14,689 nucleotides of DNA from an uncultured Flavihumibacter sp. (GCA_946481605.1 CAMLPA010000030.1:1-14689), one strand, 5' to 3'; positions 6,818 to 14,689 are shown, numbered from the stretch's first letter. The notes: generated by a model from the letters alone, not told the origin. Numbers and translations are program-made.

Positions 6818-9800
6818 ATGCAACGGCAAACGTCCATGTTCAGGGCTTTTGCGTTGTATTGTTGTTTGCTGCTTTCCGCCAACATGGTACTGGCCGGAAG
6901 GCCACCGGGTGTGCCCGATGTAGACCATCCCGATACCAGGTTGGTGGTTGTAGCTAACCTGGCCGTGGCCGATGGTTCTTCCACGAATACCGTGAGGGCG
7001 CATATTGTGGATGAGTTCGGTAACCCGGTGGTGAACCAGGAAGTGTCTTTTGAAGTGAACGGCACTTTCTTTACGGCGTTTACCAATGCCAGTGGCGATG
7101 CCCTGTTGTCTTTCTCTGTGAATACCGCGGGCAACGTTTCGATAAAGGCGAGGGTAGGAGGGAAACTGTTGAAGTTCTCCAATCCCATTACCGTAACCTT
7201 CGTTCCCGGGCCAGTGAGTGTGGTGGTGGAGGATACTTATCTTGAAGTGGTACAGGATGATGCCATTGCCAATGGAACGGCCACCAACAGGGTGAAGGCG
7301 CATGTTACGGATGCCAACGGGAACCTCATTATCAACCAACCGGTTACCTTTCAGATACTAAGCGGAACCGGAACACTGATGGGTTCACATACAGTAAACA
7401 CGGGTCCCAATGGAGAAGCGTATATAGATATTGTGAGTACGGTAGCAGGGCAGGTAAGTATCATCGCCAACCTGGGCGGACTGGCCATCGTGAATGGAAG
7501 TCCTGCCATTGTTACGTTTGTAGCCGATGTGCCCGATCTGTCTGCTGGCGGTGGAACCGCGCTGAGTGTAGCAACGAACAATGCCGCGGCGAACGGAACG
7601 GCCACCAATAGTGTAAAGGCGACCGTGGTGGATGCCAATGGCAACCCGGTGGCCAATCAATCCGTGGAATTTTTTATTTACAATGGTGTTGGGGTGATCG
7701 TAGGTTCCTCCACCGTTGTTACCGGTCCCAATGGGGAAGCGGAAATTCAATTGACCAGCACTGTTGCGGGACAAGTAAGTATTACTGCTGAACTGAATGG
7801 GACGCCAATAGTGAATGGAAGTCCCGCTGTTGTGACGTTTGTGGCCGATGTGCCCGATGTTTCGGCAGGCGGCGGAAGTAACCTGAGTGTGGTAACGACC
7901 AATGCCGTTGCCAATGGAACAGCGGTGAATAGTGTGAAAGCGACTTTACGAGACGCAAACGGGAACCTCGTAGCCAACCAGTCCGTTGAATTTTTTATCA
8001 TAGATGGCAATGGAAATATAGTTGGAAGTACTACTGTTACTACCGATGTGAACGGCGAAGCATTGATTACACTTACCAGTACTGTTGCAGGAAATGTAAG
8101 TATTGGCGCGAACGTTAACGGCGCGGCCATTGTGAATGGAAGTCCCGCCATTGTTACGTTTGTAGCCGATGTGCCCGATGTTTCTGCAGGTGGCGGCACG
8201 CTATTGATAGTAGTAGACAACAACGCTGTGGCGAATGGTACCGCTACCAACAGTGTGAAAGCGATTGTGAAAGATGCTAATGGGAATCCCGTGGCCAACC
8301 AGGCGGTGGAGTTTTTTATTATTGATGGGAATGGAAATATTGTGGGAAGCCATACGGTTACCACCGGACCTAATGGTGAAGCACTGATTACCCTTACCAG
8401 TACCGTCGCTGGAAATGTTAGCATCGGCGCGAATATAAACGGATCATCGATTGTGAACGGAAGTCCTGCCGTGGTAACGTTTGTGCCCGATGTGCCAGAT
8501 GTGTCTGCTGGCGGTGGAACTTTATTGGTAGTGGTAGATAACAATGCCGTGGCGAACGGAACGGCCACCAACAGTGTGAAAGCGGTGGTGAAAGATGCGA
8601 ACGGAAATCCCGTGGCCAACCAGGCGGTGGAGTTCTTTATTATTGATGGGAATGGAAATATTGTGGGAAGCAATACGGTTACCACCGGTCCCAATGGCGA
8701 AGCCCTGATCACACTTACCAGCACCGTCGCTGGAAATGTAAGTATCGGTGCGAATATAAACGGATCACCCATTGTGAATGGAAGTCCAGCGGTAGTCACA
8801 TTTGTGCCCGATGTGCCCGATGTATCCGCGGGTGGCGGAACTGAAATGGTGGTGGTAACGAACAACGCGGCCGCCAATGGAACGGCTACCAATAGTGTGA
8901 AAGTGGTGGTGAAAGATGCGAATGGGAATCCCATTCCCAACCAAACGGTGGAGTTTTTTATAACAGATGGAGCCGGCGCTATTGTGGGTTCATCCACTGT
9001 TACTACCGATGCGAACGGAGAAGCCACGGTTCAGATTACGAGTACTGTGGTGGGTAACGTGAGTCTCCGCGCCGAAGTGAACGGCACACCTGTCGTGAAC
9101 GGAAGCCCGGCGGTTGTAACGTTTGTGCCCGATGTGCCGGATGTGTCCGCAGGTGGCGGTACGGTACTGAGTGTTGTTACCACAAACGCGGTCGCTAACG
9201 GAACAGCCACAAATAGTGTGAAAGCCGTCGTGAAGGATGCGAATGGCAATCCCGTTCCCAATCAATCAGTAGAATTCTTTATAACGGATGGAACCGGAAC
9301 CATTGTTGGTTCATCAACTGTAACAACCGATGCCAATGGGGAAGCGGTGATAACGCTCACCAGCACCGTCGCGGGCAATGTGAGCATCCGCGCCGAAGTG
9401 AACGGATCACCTATTGCGAATGGAAGTCCCGCGGTGGTAACATTTGTGCCGGATACCCCCGATATGTCTGCCAGTGGAGGAACTGAACTGGTAGTGGTAA
9501 CAAATAACGCGGCCGCCAATGGAACGGCTACCAATAGCATAAAAGCTGTGGTGAAAGATGCGAAGGGCAACCCCGTTCCCAATCAAACGGTGGAATTCTT
9601 CATCACGGATGGAACCGGTACTATTGTTGGCTCCTCCGTTGTAACCACGAATGCAAATGGAGAGGCGCTCATAGAAATTACAAGTGACGTGGCTGGAATT
9701 GTTCGACTGAAAGCAAATGTAAACGGCACCGAAATTATAAAAGGAAGTCCTGCGGAAGTGGAATTCATCTGGCAGCCTGATACAGATAATCCCGCTACCG

Positions 9801-10363
9801 TTTTATTGGTGGTGGACGATAATGCGTTGGCCGATGGCACGGAAAAGAACAGCATCAAGGCGCACGTAGTAGCGCCCGATGGTAACGTATTGCCCAATAA
9901 AAGTGTCCGCTTCCGTATTGCCTCGGGGAACGGAGAGATCGTGACACCGCAGCCGGTGATCACGGATGCGAATGGCGACGCCCAGATACATATTATCAGC
10001 CAAACGCCTGGGCAGGTGCAGTTCTCTGCGGATGTGGAAGACAAGTCCATTAAAAACGGAAGTCCCGCCACGGTGAAATTTGTGACCCCGGATATCTGGG
10101 TGCCCCGTGTGTTCACGCCCAACAACGATGGCAGGAACGATATCATCAAGCCCATCATCACGGCGCCCATCAAATTCGGCTACTTCAGTATTTACAACAG
10201 GTGGGGTAACCTGCTTTTCTCCACCGCCGATCCGAACAAGGGATGGGATGGGCGTTTCAAAGGTGTGATTCAACCCAATGAAACCTATATCTGGATCATT
10301 ACCGGAACCGATTCAAATAACCATGCAGTGAAAAGAAGGGGTATGTTCTCCCTCGTTCGCTGA
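6818..10363 (+). CDS. Large Ig-like (invasin/BID_1-like) repeat adhesin with T9SS type B C-terminal domain
   Basis: This secreted surface protein has 1,181 residues from the preferred start. A longer frame begins at ATG 6758 and a shorter one at ATG 6836. I choose 6818 because GAAGAAAAG precedes it and because it gives a normal signal peptide of about 26 residues ending SANMVLA before GRPPG. The mature protein is ten tandem beta-rich units. Each follows the invasin/intimin BID_1-like pattern: NGTATNSVKA, DANGNPVxNQxVEFF, TTDANGEA, LTSTVAGNVSI, VNGSPAVVTFV. The last 89 residues (10094-10360) are a gliding-motility-associated C-terminal domain with FTPNNDGRNDIIKP, IYNRWG, GWDGRFKG and a final MFSLVR. 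That domain directs export through the type IX system and surface attachment in Bacteroidota. No enzyme domain is visible, so adhesion or matrix interaction is the likely role. It starts a three-gene operon; the next gene follows after 16 bases. The ligand is unknown. Confidence 0.9.
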   Translation: MQRQTSMFRAFALYCCLLLSANMVLAGRPPGVPDVDHPDTRLVVVANLAVADGSSTNTVRAHIVDEFGNPVVNQEVSFEVNGTFFTAFTNASGDALLSFSVNTAGNVSIKARVGGKLLKFSNPITVTFVPGPVSVVVEDTYLEVVQDDAIANGTATNRVKAHVTDANGNLIINQPVTFQILSGTGTLMGSHTVNTGPNGEAYIDIVSTVAGQVSIIANLGGLAIVNGSPAIVTFVADVPDLSAGGGTALSVATNNAAANGTATNSVKATVVDANGNPVANQSVEFFIYNGVGVIVGSSTVVTGPNGEAEIQLTSTVAGQVSITAELNGTPIVNGSPAVVTFVADVPDVSAGGGSNLSVVTTNAVANGTAVNSVKATLRDANGNLVANQSVEFFIIDGNGNIVGSTTVTTDVNGEALITLTSTVAGNVSIGANVNGAAIVNGSPAIVTFVADVPDVSAGGGTLLIVVDNNAVANGTATNSVKAIVKDANGNPVANQAVEFFIIDGNGNIVGSHTVTTGPNGEALITLTSTVAGNVSIGANINGSSIVNGSPAVVTFVPDVPDVSAGGGTLLVVVDNNAVANGTATNSVKAVVKDANGNPVANQAVEFFIIDGNGNIVGSNTVTTGPNGEALITLTSTVAGNVSIGANINGSPIVNGSPAVVTFVPDVPDVSAGGGTEMVVVTNNAAANGTATNSVKVVVKDANGNPIPNQTVEFFITDGAGAIVGSSTVTTDANGEATVQITSTVVGNVSLRAEVNGTPVVNGSPAVVTFVPDVPDVSAGGGTVLSVVTTNAVANGTATNSVKAVVKDANGNPVPNQSVEFFITDGTGTIVGSSTVTTDANGEAVITLTSTVAGNVSIRAEVNGSPIANGSPAVVTFVPDTPDMSASGGTELVVVTNNAAANGTATNSIKAVVKDAKGNPVPNQTVEFFITDGTGTIVGSSVVTTNANGEALIEITSDVAGIVRLKANVNGTEIIKGSPAEVEFIWQPDTDNPATVLLVVDDNALADGTEKNSIKAHVVAPDGNVLPNKSVRFRIASGNGEIVTPQPVITDANGDAQIHIISQTPGQVQFSADVEDKSIKNGSPATVKFVTPDIWVPRVFTPNNDGRNDIIKPIITAPIKFGYFSIYNRWGNLLFSTADPNKGWDGRFKGVIQPNETYIWIITGTDSNNHAVKRRGMFSLVR
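6935..10093 (+). repeat. Ten tandem Ig-like repeats within the adhesin gene (mostly 321-base units)
   Basis: I phased the units on the Thr/Ser that opens each first strand: R1 6935-7234 (100 aa), R2 7235-7555, R3 7556-7876, R4 7877-8197, R5 8198-8518, R6 8519-8839, R7 8840-9160, R8 9161-9481 (R2-R8 all exactly 107 aa), R9 9482-9796 (105 aa) and R10 9797-10093 (99 aa). R1 and R10 are the most diverged, as is usual for array ends. R2-R8 end in a linker near PDVSAGGG. R5 and R6 are the closest pair: 4 of 107 residues differ. First-strand variants are TNNAAANG in R3, R7 and R9, TTNAVANG in R4 and R8, and DNNAVANG in R5 and R6. R7-R9 share FFITDG, while R4-R6 share FFIIDG. Confidence 0.95.
10094..10360 (+). 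other. T9SS type B sorting domain (gliding motility-associated C-terminal domain)
   Basis: Residues after the last repeat match the CHU_C/TIGR04131-type pattern: VFTPNNDGRNDII, then FSIYNRWGNLLF, GWDGRFKG, PNETYIWIITG, and a terminal basic-glycine-hydrophobic strand RRGMFSLVR. Known proteins with this domain are exported by the type IX machinery and commonly need a PorP/SprF-family partner, and such a gene follows here. Confidence 0.92.
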
Positions 10364-10379
10364 TCCAATACATGTACCG

Positions 10380-11348
10380 ATGAAAAACTTTTCCATCATA
10401 CGCAAAAGCCTGCCGGTGCTGCTTTGTTTGTCAGGACTGGCTTCCAGGGCCCAGGAGATCAATTTCTCCCGCGCGCAGGATATGACTACCTGGTACAATC
10501 CTTCGCTGAAAACGGAGCAGAAAAAAAGCGTGAAACTGAACTACCGCAACATCAATTACGATGGACTGATCGCTTACAACAGCACCAGCGCCATGTTCGA
10601 TATGGGGATTGGCGGGGGAGAAGAGGGGAGTGGCGGCTTCCTGGGACTGAGTATTGGCGCGGCTTCCGATAAAAGCAACCAGGATGTGCTGAATAATACT
10701 TTGGGACTGCTCGGTATTTCTTATGCGGTACCGCTAGGCGGAAACGGCATTTATATAGCTGCGGGTGCACAAGGCAGTTACTTCCAGAGCCGGTTGAAAA
10801 CTGGTTCCATGATCGCGTTCAGTGACCAGTACGATCAGTATGGCCCCATTGAGGGTTCCGTTAGTAACGACGCACTGGCGGCGGGCTGGTCCTATAATTA
10901 TTTTTCCGTGAATGCAGGGGTGTCAGTCTTCGGCAACAGCGCTTCCGGCAACTGGTTCATTGGCACGTCGGTCATGAATGCGAACAGGCCTTTTTCCAAC
11001 GAAATCAAGACCGAAGATTTCAGACAGAACAGAAGACTGGGTGTGCAGGCCGGGTATAAATTTATTACACCCGAAAAAGATGAATGCGCGTTTTATTCTT
11101 CCCTCAACTGGCAGGGAAAAGCATACAAACACTTTTTTAACGGTGTGTACTTCAAACAACTGAAAGGTATTGATGGTGGTATAGGTGTGGGAATGGGCTA
11201 CCGGTACGATGATGCGCTGGTGCCTTCTGTGGAACTACGGTACGATAGGGCCATTATCGCCCTTGGTTATGATGTGAACGTGTCCAGTATCAACGCTGCG
11301 GCCGTTCGTAGGAATGGCATGGAACTGGCGCTGCGCTTCGATTTTTAA
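10380..11348 (+). CDS. PorP/SprF-family T9SS-associated outer-membrane protein
   Basis: The 322-residue protein belongs to the PorP/SprF family, whose members sit in the outer membrane and help export or attach specific T9SS substrates. SprF, for example, is needed for SprB on the Flavobacterium surface. A signal peptide runs to about residue 24 (LASRA, then QEINFS). The mature start INFSRAQDMTTWYNPSLKTE fits the family's usual N-terminus, which normally reads like 'Q-x-P-x-Y-x-Q-Y-x-x-x-x-x-x-x-N-P-A', although here it is a diverged form. Alternating beta-strands follow (LGLLGISYAVPLG, IYIAAGAQGSY, WSYNYFSVNAGVSVFG, NWFIGTSVMNANRPF, RRLGVQAGYKF, DGGIGVGMGYRYDDALVPSVELRYDRAIIALGYDV-type strands) and a C-terminal aromatic LRFDF, as in outer-membrane barrels. 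It lies 16 bases after the adhesin and 10 bases before the OmpA-like gene, so it is probably dedicated to that adhesin. Confidence 0.88.
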   Translation: MKNFSIIRKSLPVLLCLSGLASRAQEINFSRAQDMTTWYNPSLKTEQKKSVKLNYRNINYDGLIAYNSTSAMFDMGIGGGEEGSGGFLGLSIGAASDKSNQDVLNNTLGLLGISYAVPLGGNGIYIAAGAQGSYFQSRLKTGSMIAFSDQYDQYGPIEGSVSNDALAAGWSYNYFSVNAGVSVFGNSASGNWFIGTSVMNANRPFSNEIKTEDFRQNRRLGVQAGYKFITPEKDECAFYSSLNWQGKAYKHFFNGVYFKQLKGIDGGIGVGMGYRYDDALVPSVELRYDRAIIALGYDVNVSSINAAAVRRNGMELALRFDF

Positions 11349-11358
11349 ATTTTCTGAT

Positions 11359-12783
11359 ATGAAAAAAACGATATTATTCCTCGCTGTTTTTGGGGCATTG
11401 ATAGCGGGAAACACCGGCACTTCCTGGCAATTTGGCGGACATCTGCAACGGGATACAATACCCGAAGGTGGTATGAAGCCCGATAGTATTGTACAGGTGG
11501 TGGATACGATCATAAGCGAGGTGAACGCAATGGTCGATTCACTGCTTAAAGGCAACGACTCTACTTTAGCCTCCGCTGAAAACAAACCGGAAGAAGAATC
11601 GAATGAGGTACCGGCAAAACCAACCTGGGACAAGCGTTGGTTCATTTCGCCCATGCTAAAAGTGCAAGCGGTGGATTTTGGAATGCACGAAAAAAACAGG
11701 AGCCAGGTGCTGAGTGGTGCGCATCAATTGTCGTTCCGCGATAAATCCGTTCTTTCAGCTTCAGCTTCCGCCTATAAAAATCTTTCAGGAAGATTGTCTT
11801 TCAGCATCGATATTGGTATCGGGCATGGCCATGTAACCAACGATACGGTAATGGTGGAAAATACAGAAGCGCGGATGTACAATACAGGCGCCGCCGCTTT
11901 TTACCTGCACCTGCTCAAGCCGCAGTTCAAACTGCAACCTTATGTAATGGCCGGTATCAATAGTATGGTAGGCGGAGCATCGTACATGAGTGCACCGCTG
12001 GGCATGGGCTTTAAGTATTCCGGAACAAAAATTATGGTACACGCGCAGGCGGCTTATGGAATGGGGATGACGGATAATATCTCGAATACGATGATGTATA
12101 CTGCAGGTATATACATTCCATTGAAAAACAAGAAAGCCGAAGAAAAGGAAAAAAAGAAAAAAGAGGAGAAAGAGAAAGACAAGGACGATAAAAAGAAAGA
12201 TTCCAGCGCCAATGGAAAAAATGGCGGCGTAACCACCATTAATATTACCAACAACTACTATTATGGTGCGCCACCGGATTCCTCCAGGAAAAAGTACCAG
12301 CCGGAGGAAGATGGCCCCGAAGCGGCGGAACGCAAAAAGAAAAAAGCGGAAGAATGGGGAGACAACAGCGGTTGGGAGGATAGGGATGATATTGTTTCCC
12401 CCAAACCTTACGATCCCGACGACCCCATGACCTTTAAAAATGCCCGTAAGTTCGTGGTATACTTTGAATACGATGACTACGCGCTTACTTCCAGCGCCTT
12501 CCGGGAAATAGACCGGGTGGTAGGGCTGTTGCGCGATCATCCAAGTATGAAAGTGCACCTTAAAGGACATACCGACCTGCGCGGAAGTGGTGTGTACAAT
12601 ACGCCCCTGTCAAAAAAACGTGCTCAGATGGTTTTTGATTATATGAACAGCCGCGGGGTGCCAAAAGAACGGATGGTAGTCAGTTATTACGGGAAAGATA
12701 AACCCATTACGGAAAAAGATGACCCATCTACAGCGTGGCTCAACCGGAGGACCGAACTGGTAATTTATGACCCTGAAAATTAA
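11359..12783 (+). CDS. OmpA-family outer-membrane protein with beta-barrel-like region and peptidoglycan-binding domain
   Basis: I start this 474-residue protein at ATG 11359, because it opens with the signal peptide MKKTILFLAVFGALIAG. An in-frame ATG at 11314 would lie inside the PorP/SprF gene and place 15 unlikely residues before it. After an acidic N-terminal stretch (60-88), a beta-strand-rich region at about 92-256 resembles an outer-membrane barrel. A Lys/Glu-rich segment (257-282) and a disordered charged linker (to about 360) lead to the OmpA C-terminal domain at 365-474. That domain has KFVVYFEYDDYALTSSAFRE, GHTDLRGSG with D406, LSKKRAQMV with R421, and NRRTELVIYD. D406 and R421 are 15 apart, the same spacing as the diaminopimelate-contacting pair D271/R286 of Acinetobacter OmpA. 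It could therefore tie the adhesin/PorP complex to peptidoglycan. The gene ends in tandem TAA stops. Confidence 0.9.
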   Translation: MKKTILFLAVFGALIAGNTGTSWQFGGHLQRDTIPEGGMKPDSIVQVVDTIISEVNAMVDSLLKGNDSTLASAENKPEEESNEVPAKPTWDKRWFISPMLKVQAVDFGMHEKNRSQVLSGAHQLSFRDKSVLSASASAYKNLSGRLSFSIDIGIGHGHVTNDTVMVENTEARMYNTGAAAFYLHLLKPQFKLQPYVMAGINSMVGGASYMSAPLGMGFKYSGTKIMVHAQAAYGMGMTDNISNTMMYTAGIYIPLKNKKAEEKEKKKKEEKEKDKDDKKKDSSANGKNGGVTTINITNNYYYGAPPDSSRKKYQPEEDGPEAAERKKKKAEEWGDNSGWEDRDDIVSPKPYDPDDPMTFKNARKFVVYFEYDDYALTSSAFREIDRVVGLLRDHPSMKVHLKGHTDLRGSGVYNTPLSKKRAQMVFDYMNSRGVPKERMVVSYYGKDKPITEKDDPSTAWLNRRTELVIYDPEN

Positions 12784-12824
12784 TAACCGGTCAGTTTCTG
12801 CCATTTTTGCATAATGCCTGGCGG

Positions 12825-12839
12825 TGGCACAATCATTGT
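12825..12839 (+). promoter_or_regulatory. Candidate sigma-54 (-24/-12) promoter of dnaK
   Basis: TGGCAC (12825-12830), then five bases, then TTGT (12836-12839) matches the RpoN consensus TGGCAC-N5-TTGC except for the last C. The GG (12826-12827) and the -12 G (12838) have the correct spacing. Transcription would start near 12851, about 31 bases before the dnaK ATG. An imperfect inverted repeat TGCCA-TTT-TTGCA lies just upstream at 12799-12811. No better -33/-7 promoter is visible in this 98-base gap. Confidence 0.45.
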
Positions 12840-12881
12840 CAACAATAATCGACATTAACTCATAATTCGAAAAAAGGTAAT

Positions 12882-14689
12882 ATGGGAAAGATTATTGGAA
12901 TAGACCTTGGTACAACAAACAGCTGCGTGGCCGTTATGGAAGGAAACGAGCCGGTGGTGATCGCTAACGATGAAGGTCGCAGAACAACTCCTTCCATTGT
13001 GGCATTCCTGAAGAACGGGGAAAGAAAAGTAGGTGATCCTGCCAAACGCCAGGCTATTACCAATCCACACAACACGATCATGTCGGTGAAACGTTTTATG
13101 GGACGCCGCCACGACGAAGTTTCAGAAGAAATCAGCCACTGGAGCTATAAAGTAGCGAAAGGTGACAATAATACCGTTCGTATTGACATAGACGGTCGTC
13201 TGTACACGCCACAGGAAATTTCCGCTATGGTGTTGCAGAAGATGAAAAAGACTGCCGAAGACTACCTCGGTCAGGAAGTGACAGAAGCCGTTATTACCGT
13301 GCCTGCCTACTTCAACGACGCGCAACGCCAGGCTACCAAAGAAGCCGGTGAAATCGCAGGGCTGAACGTGCGCCGTATCGTGAACGAACCTACCGCCGCG
13401 GCCCTGGCTTACGGCATGGATAAAAAAGGAACAGACCAGCGCATCGCGGTATTCGACCTCGGTGGCGGTACCTTCGATATCTCTGTGCTGGAACTTGGTG
13501 ACGGTGTATTCGAAGTGAAGTCTACCAACGGAGATACCCACCTTGGTGGTGACGATTTCGATAAAGTAATCATGGACTGGCTCGCGGAAGAGTTCAGGTC
13601 CGAAGAAAATGTGGACCTCCGAAAAGACCCCATGGCACTGCAACGCCTGAAGGAAGCCGCTGAAAAAGCAAAAGTGGAACTGTCCTCTTCTTCAGAAACT
13701 GAAATCAACCTCCCTTATATCACCGCAGTAGATGGCGTGCCCAAACACCTGGTGAAAAAACTGAGCCGCGCTAAATTTGAGCAACTCGCCGACAAACTGT
13801 TCGAGCGTTGCCTGAAACCATGCGAAGCCGCACTGAAAGATGCAGGATTGTCTACTTCCCAGATCGACGAAGTGATCCTGGTGGGTGGTTCCTCCCGTAT
13901 TCCCAAAGTGCAGGAGATTGTAGAGAAGTTCTTTGGCAGAAAGCCCAACCGTGGTGTGAACCCCGATGAAGTGGTGGCCATTGGCGCCGCTATCCAGGGT
14001 GCCGTGCTTACCGGTGAAGTGAAGGATGTGCTCCTGCTGGACGTAACCCCGCTCTCCCTCGGTATCGAAACCATGGGTGGTGTAATGACCAGGCTGATCG
14101 ACTCCAACACCACTATTCCTACAAGGAAGTCAGAAACATTCTCCACCGCCAGCGACAACCAGCCCGGTGTTGAAATTCACGTACTTCAGGGCGAGCGCCC
14201 CATGGCCAACCAAAACAAAAGCCTTGGTCGCTTTAACCTCGCGGATATTCCGCCCGCGCCACGTGGTGTTCCCCAGATCGAAGTAACTTTCGATATCGAC
14301 GCCAACGGTATCCTGCATGTAAGTGCCAAGGATAAAGGAACCGGAAAAGAACAGAAGATCAGGATCGAAGCCGGTAGCGGTCTTACCAAAGAAGAGATCG
14401 AAAAAATGAAGGCCGAAGCCAAAGCGAACGAAGACACCGATAAGGCAGAAAAGGAAAAAGTGGAAAAGATCAACCAGGCCGATAGCATGATCTTCCAGAC
14501 CGAAAAGCAACTGAAAGAGTACGGCGATAAAATTCCTGCCGACAAAAAAGCGCCCATCGAAGCGGCTATCGCCAAACTCAAGGAAGCGCACAAAACCCAG
14601 GACATCGCCGCCATCGATACGGCCATGGCTGAAATCAACACCGCCTGGACCGCCGCCTCCGAAGACCTGTACAAGGCTTCTCAGGAAGG
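12882..14689 (+). CDS. dnaK: Chaperone DnaK (Hsp70), 3' end beyond window
   Basis: This is the ATP-dependent Hsp70 chaperone of the cytoplasm, which works with DnaJ and GrpE in folding and heat-shock recovery. The frame is open from ATG 12882 to the window edge: 602 codons plus two bases, of a family length near 635-640, so only the C-terminal tail is missing. AAGG at 12874-12877 sits just before the ATG and supports this start. Hsp70 signatures are intact: [14 protein letters not shown] at 5-18, K70 at the catalytic position, the second phosphate loop [16 protein letters not shown] at 190-205, [16 protein letters not shown] at 331-346, and the interdomain linker [13 protein letters not shown] at 382-394. 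The substrate-binding domain follows, then a Lys/Glu/Ala-rich helical lid from about 502. Unlike the adhesin it is a housekeeping gene. Neither grpE nor dnaJ precedes it here. Confidence 0.99.
   Translation, partial: MGKIIGIDLGTTNSCVAVMEGNEPVVIANDEGRRTTPSIVAFLKNGERKVGDPAKRQAITNPHNTIMSVKRFMGRRHDEVSEEISHWSYKVAKGDNNTVRIDIDGRLYTPQEISAMVLQKMKKTAEDYLGQEVTEAVITVPAYFNDAQRQATKEAGEIAGLNVRRIVNEPTAAALAYGMDKKGTDQRIAVFDLGGGTFDISVLELGDGVFEVKSTNGDTHLGGDDFDKVIMDWLAEEFRSEENVDLRKDPMALQRLKEAAEKAKVELSSSSETEINLPYITAVDGVPKHLVKKLSRAKFEQLADKLFERCLKPCEAALKDAGLSTSQIDEVILVGGSSRIPKVQEIVEKFFGRKPNRGVNPDEVVAIGAAIQGAVLTGEVKDVLLLDVTPLSLGIETMGGVMTRLIDSNTTIPTRKSETFSTASDNQPGVEIHVLQGERPMANQNKSLGRFNLADIPPAPRGVPQIEVTFDIDANGILHVSAKDKGTGKEQKIRIEAGSGLTKEEIEKMKAEAKANEDTDKAEKEKVEKINQADSMIFQTEKQLKEYGDKIPADKKAPIEAAIAKLKEAHKTQDIAAIDTAMAEINTAWTAASEDLYKASQE

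Noticed and set aside
7747..9027. A 426-codon open frame on the minus strand inside the adhesin gene
   Set aside because: Its repetitive Thr/Ala/Pro-rich product is the mirror of the repeat units. It exists because the same codon pattern recurs every 321 bases, and it has no start context or family resemblance.
6935..10093. Regular repeats considered as a CRISPR array or non-coding satellite
   Set aside because: The units are 321 bases, stay in one reading frame and encode a folded domain, with no spacer structure.
9583..10173. Further minus-strand frames (including 9262-9582 and 9031-9261) under the adhesin
   Set aside because: These are the same antisense effect of the tandem repeats and not independent genes.
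11314..11358. ATG at 11314 as the start of the OmpA-like gene
   Set aside because: It lies within the PorP/SprF coding region and would bury the signal peptide behind 15 residues.
11785..12570. A 261-codon minus-strand frame under the OmpA-like gene
   Set aside because: Its runs of Phe and Leu are the antisense of the Lys/Glu-rich linker. The plus-strand gene has clear domain evidence.
12784..12881. A rho-independent terminator between the OmpA-like gene and dnaK
   Set aside because: GCCTGGC at 12816-12822 is too short a stem and has no following T-run, so no terminator can be supported.

Overview
The window looks like chromosome from a member of the Bacteroidota, most likely the Chitinophagaceae or a close relative. 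Three things point there: a large surface protein with a gliding-motility/type IX secretion (T9SS) type B C-terminal domain, a PorP/SprF-family gene directly after it, and candidate promoters of the Bacteroidota -33/-7 type (TTG, about 20 bases, TAnnTTTG). The taxonomic call is inferred from gene content; no rRNA is present.

Layout. (1) Positions 1-6219, minus strand: five tightly packed exopolysaccharide genes, transcribed leftward off the window edge. In transcription order they encode a Wza-like outer-membrane export lipoprotein, a Wzc-like chain-length regulator fused to a tyrosine kinase, a Wzx-like flippase, a GT4-type glycosyltransferase, and the start of a multi-pass membrane protein that may be the polymerase/ligase (Wzy/WaaL-like). 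Junctions are 14-base or 4-base overlaps or gaps of 3-10 bases, so this is one operon. (2) Positions 6220-6817: an AT-rich divergent intergenic region with a candidate promoter for each side, three short inverted repeats clustered at 6412-6470, and a long untranslated leader on the rightward side. (3) Positions 6818-12783, plus strand: a three-gene operon encoding an adhesin with ten Ig-like (invasin/BID_1-like) repeats and a T9SS sorting domain, a PorP/SprF-family outer-membrane protein, and an OmpA-family protein with a beta-barrel-like part and a peptidoglycan-binding domain. (4) Positions 12784-14689, plus strand: a short intergenic region with a good sigma-54-like -24/-12 element, then dnaK, which runs off the right edge with 602 codons present.

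How the parts may work together. The leftward operon makes and exports a surface polysaccharide by the Wzy-dependent route. The rightward operon makes a T9SS-exported repeat adhesin plus the outer-membrane partner that such proteins usually need, similar in layout to SprB-SprF. The OmpA-like protein could anchor the assembly to peptidoglycan. Because the two operons diverge from one regulatory region, they may be co-regulated or inversely regulated surface programmes (matrix versus adhesin). The most unusual signals are the repeat array, whose neighbouring units are nearly identical in protein but differ at many synonymous positions; the inverted-repeat cluster; and the sigma-54-like site before dnaK. 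I see no mobile element, CRISPR array, tRNA or rRNA.
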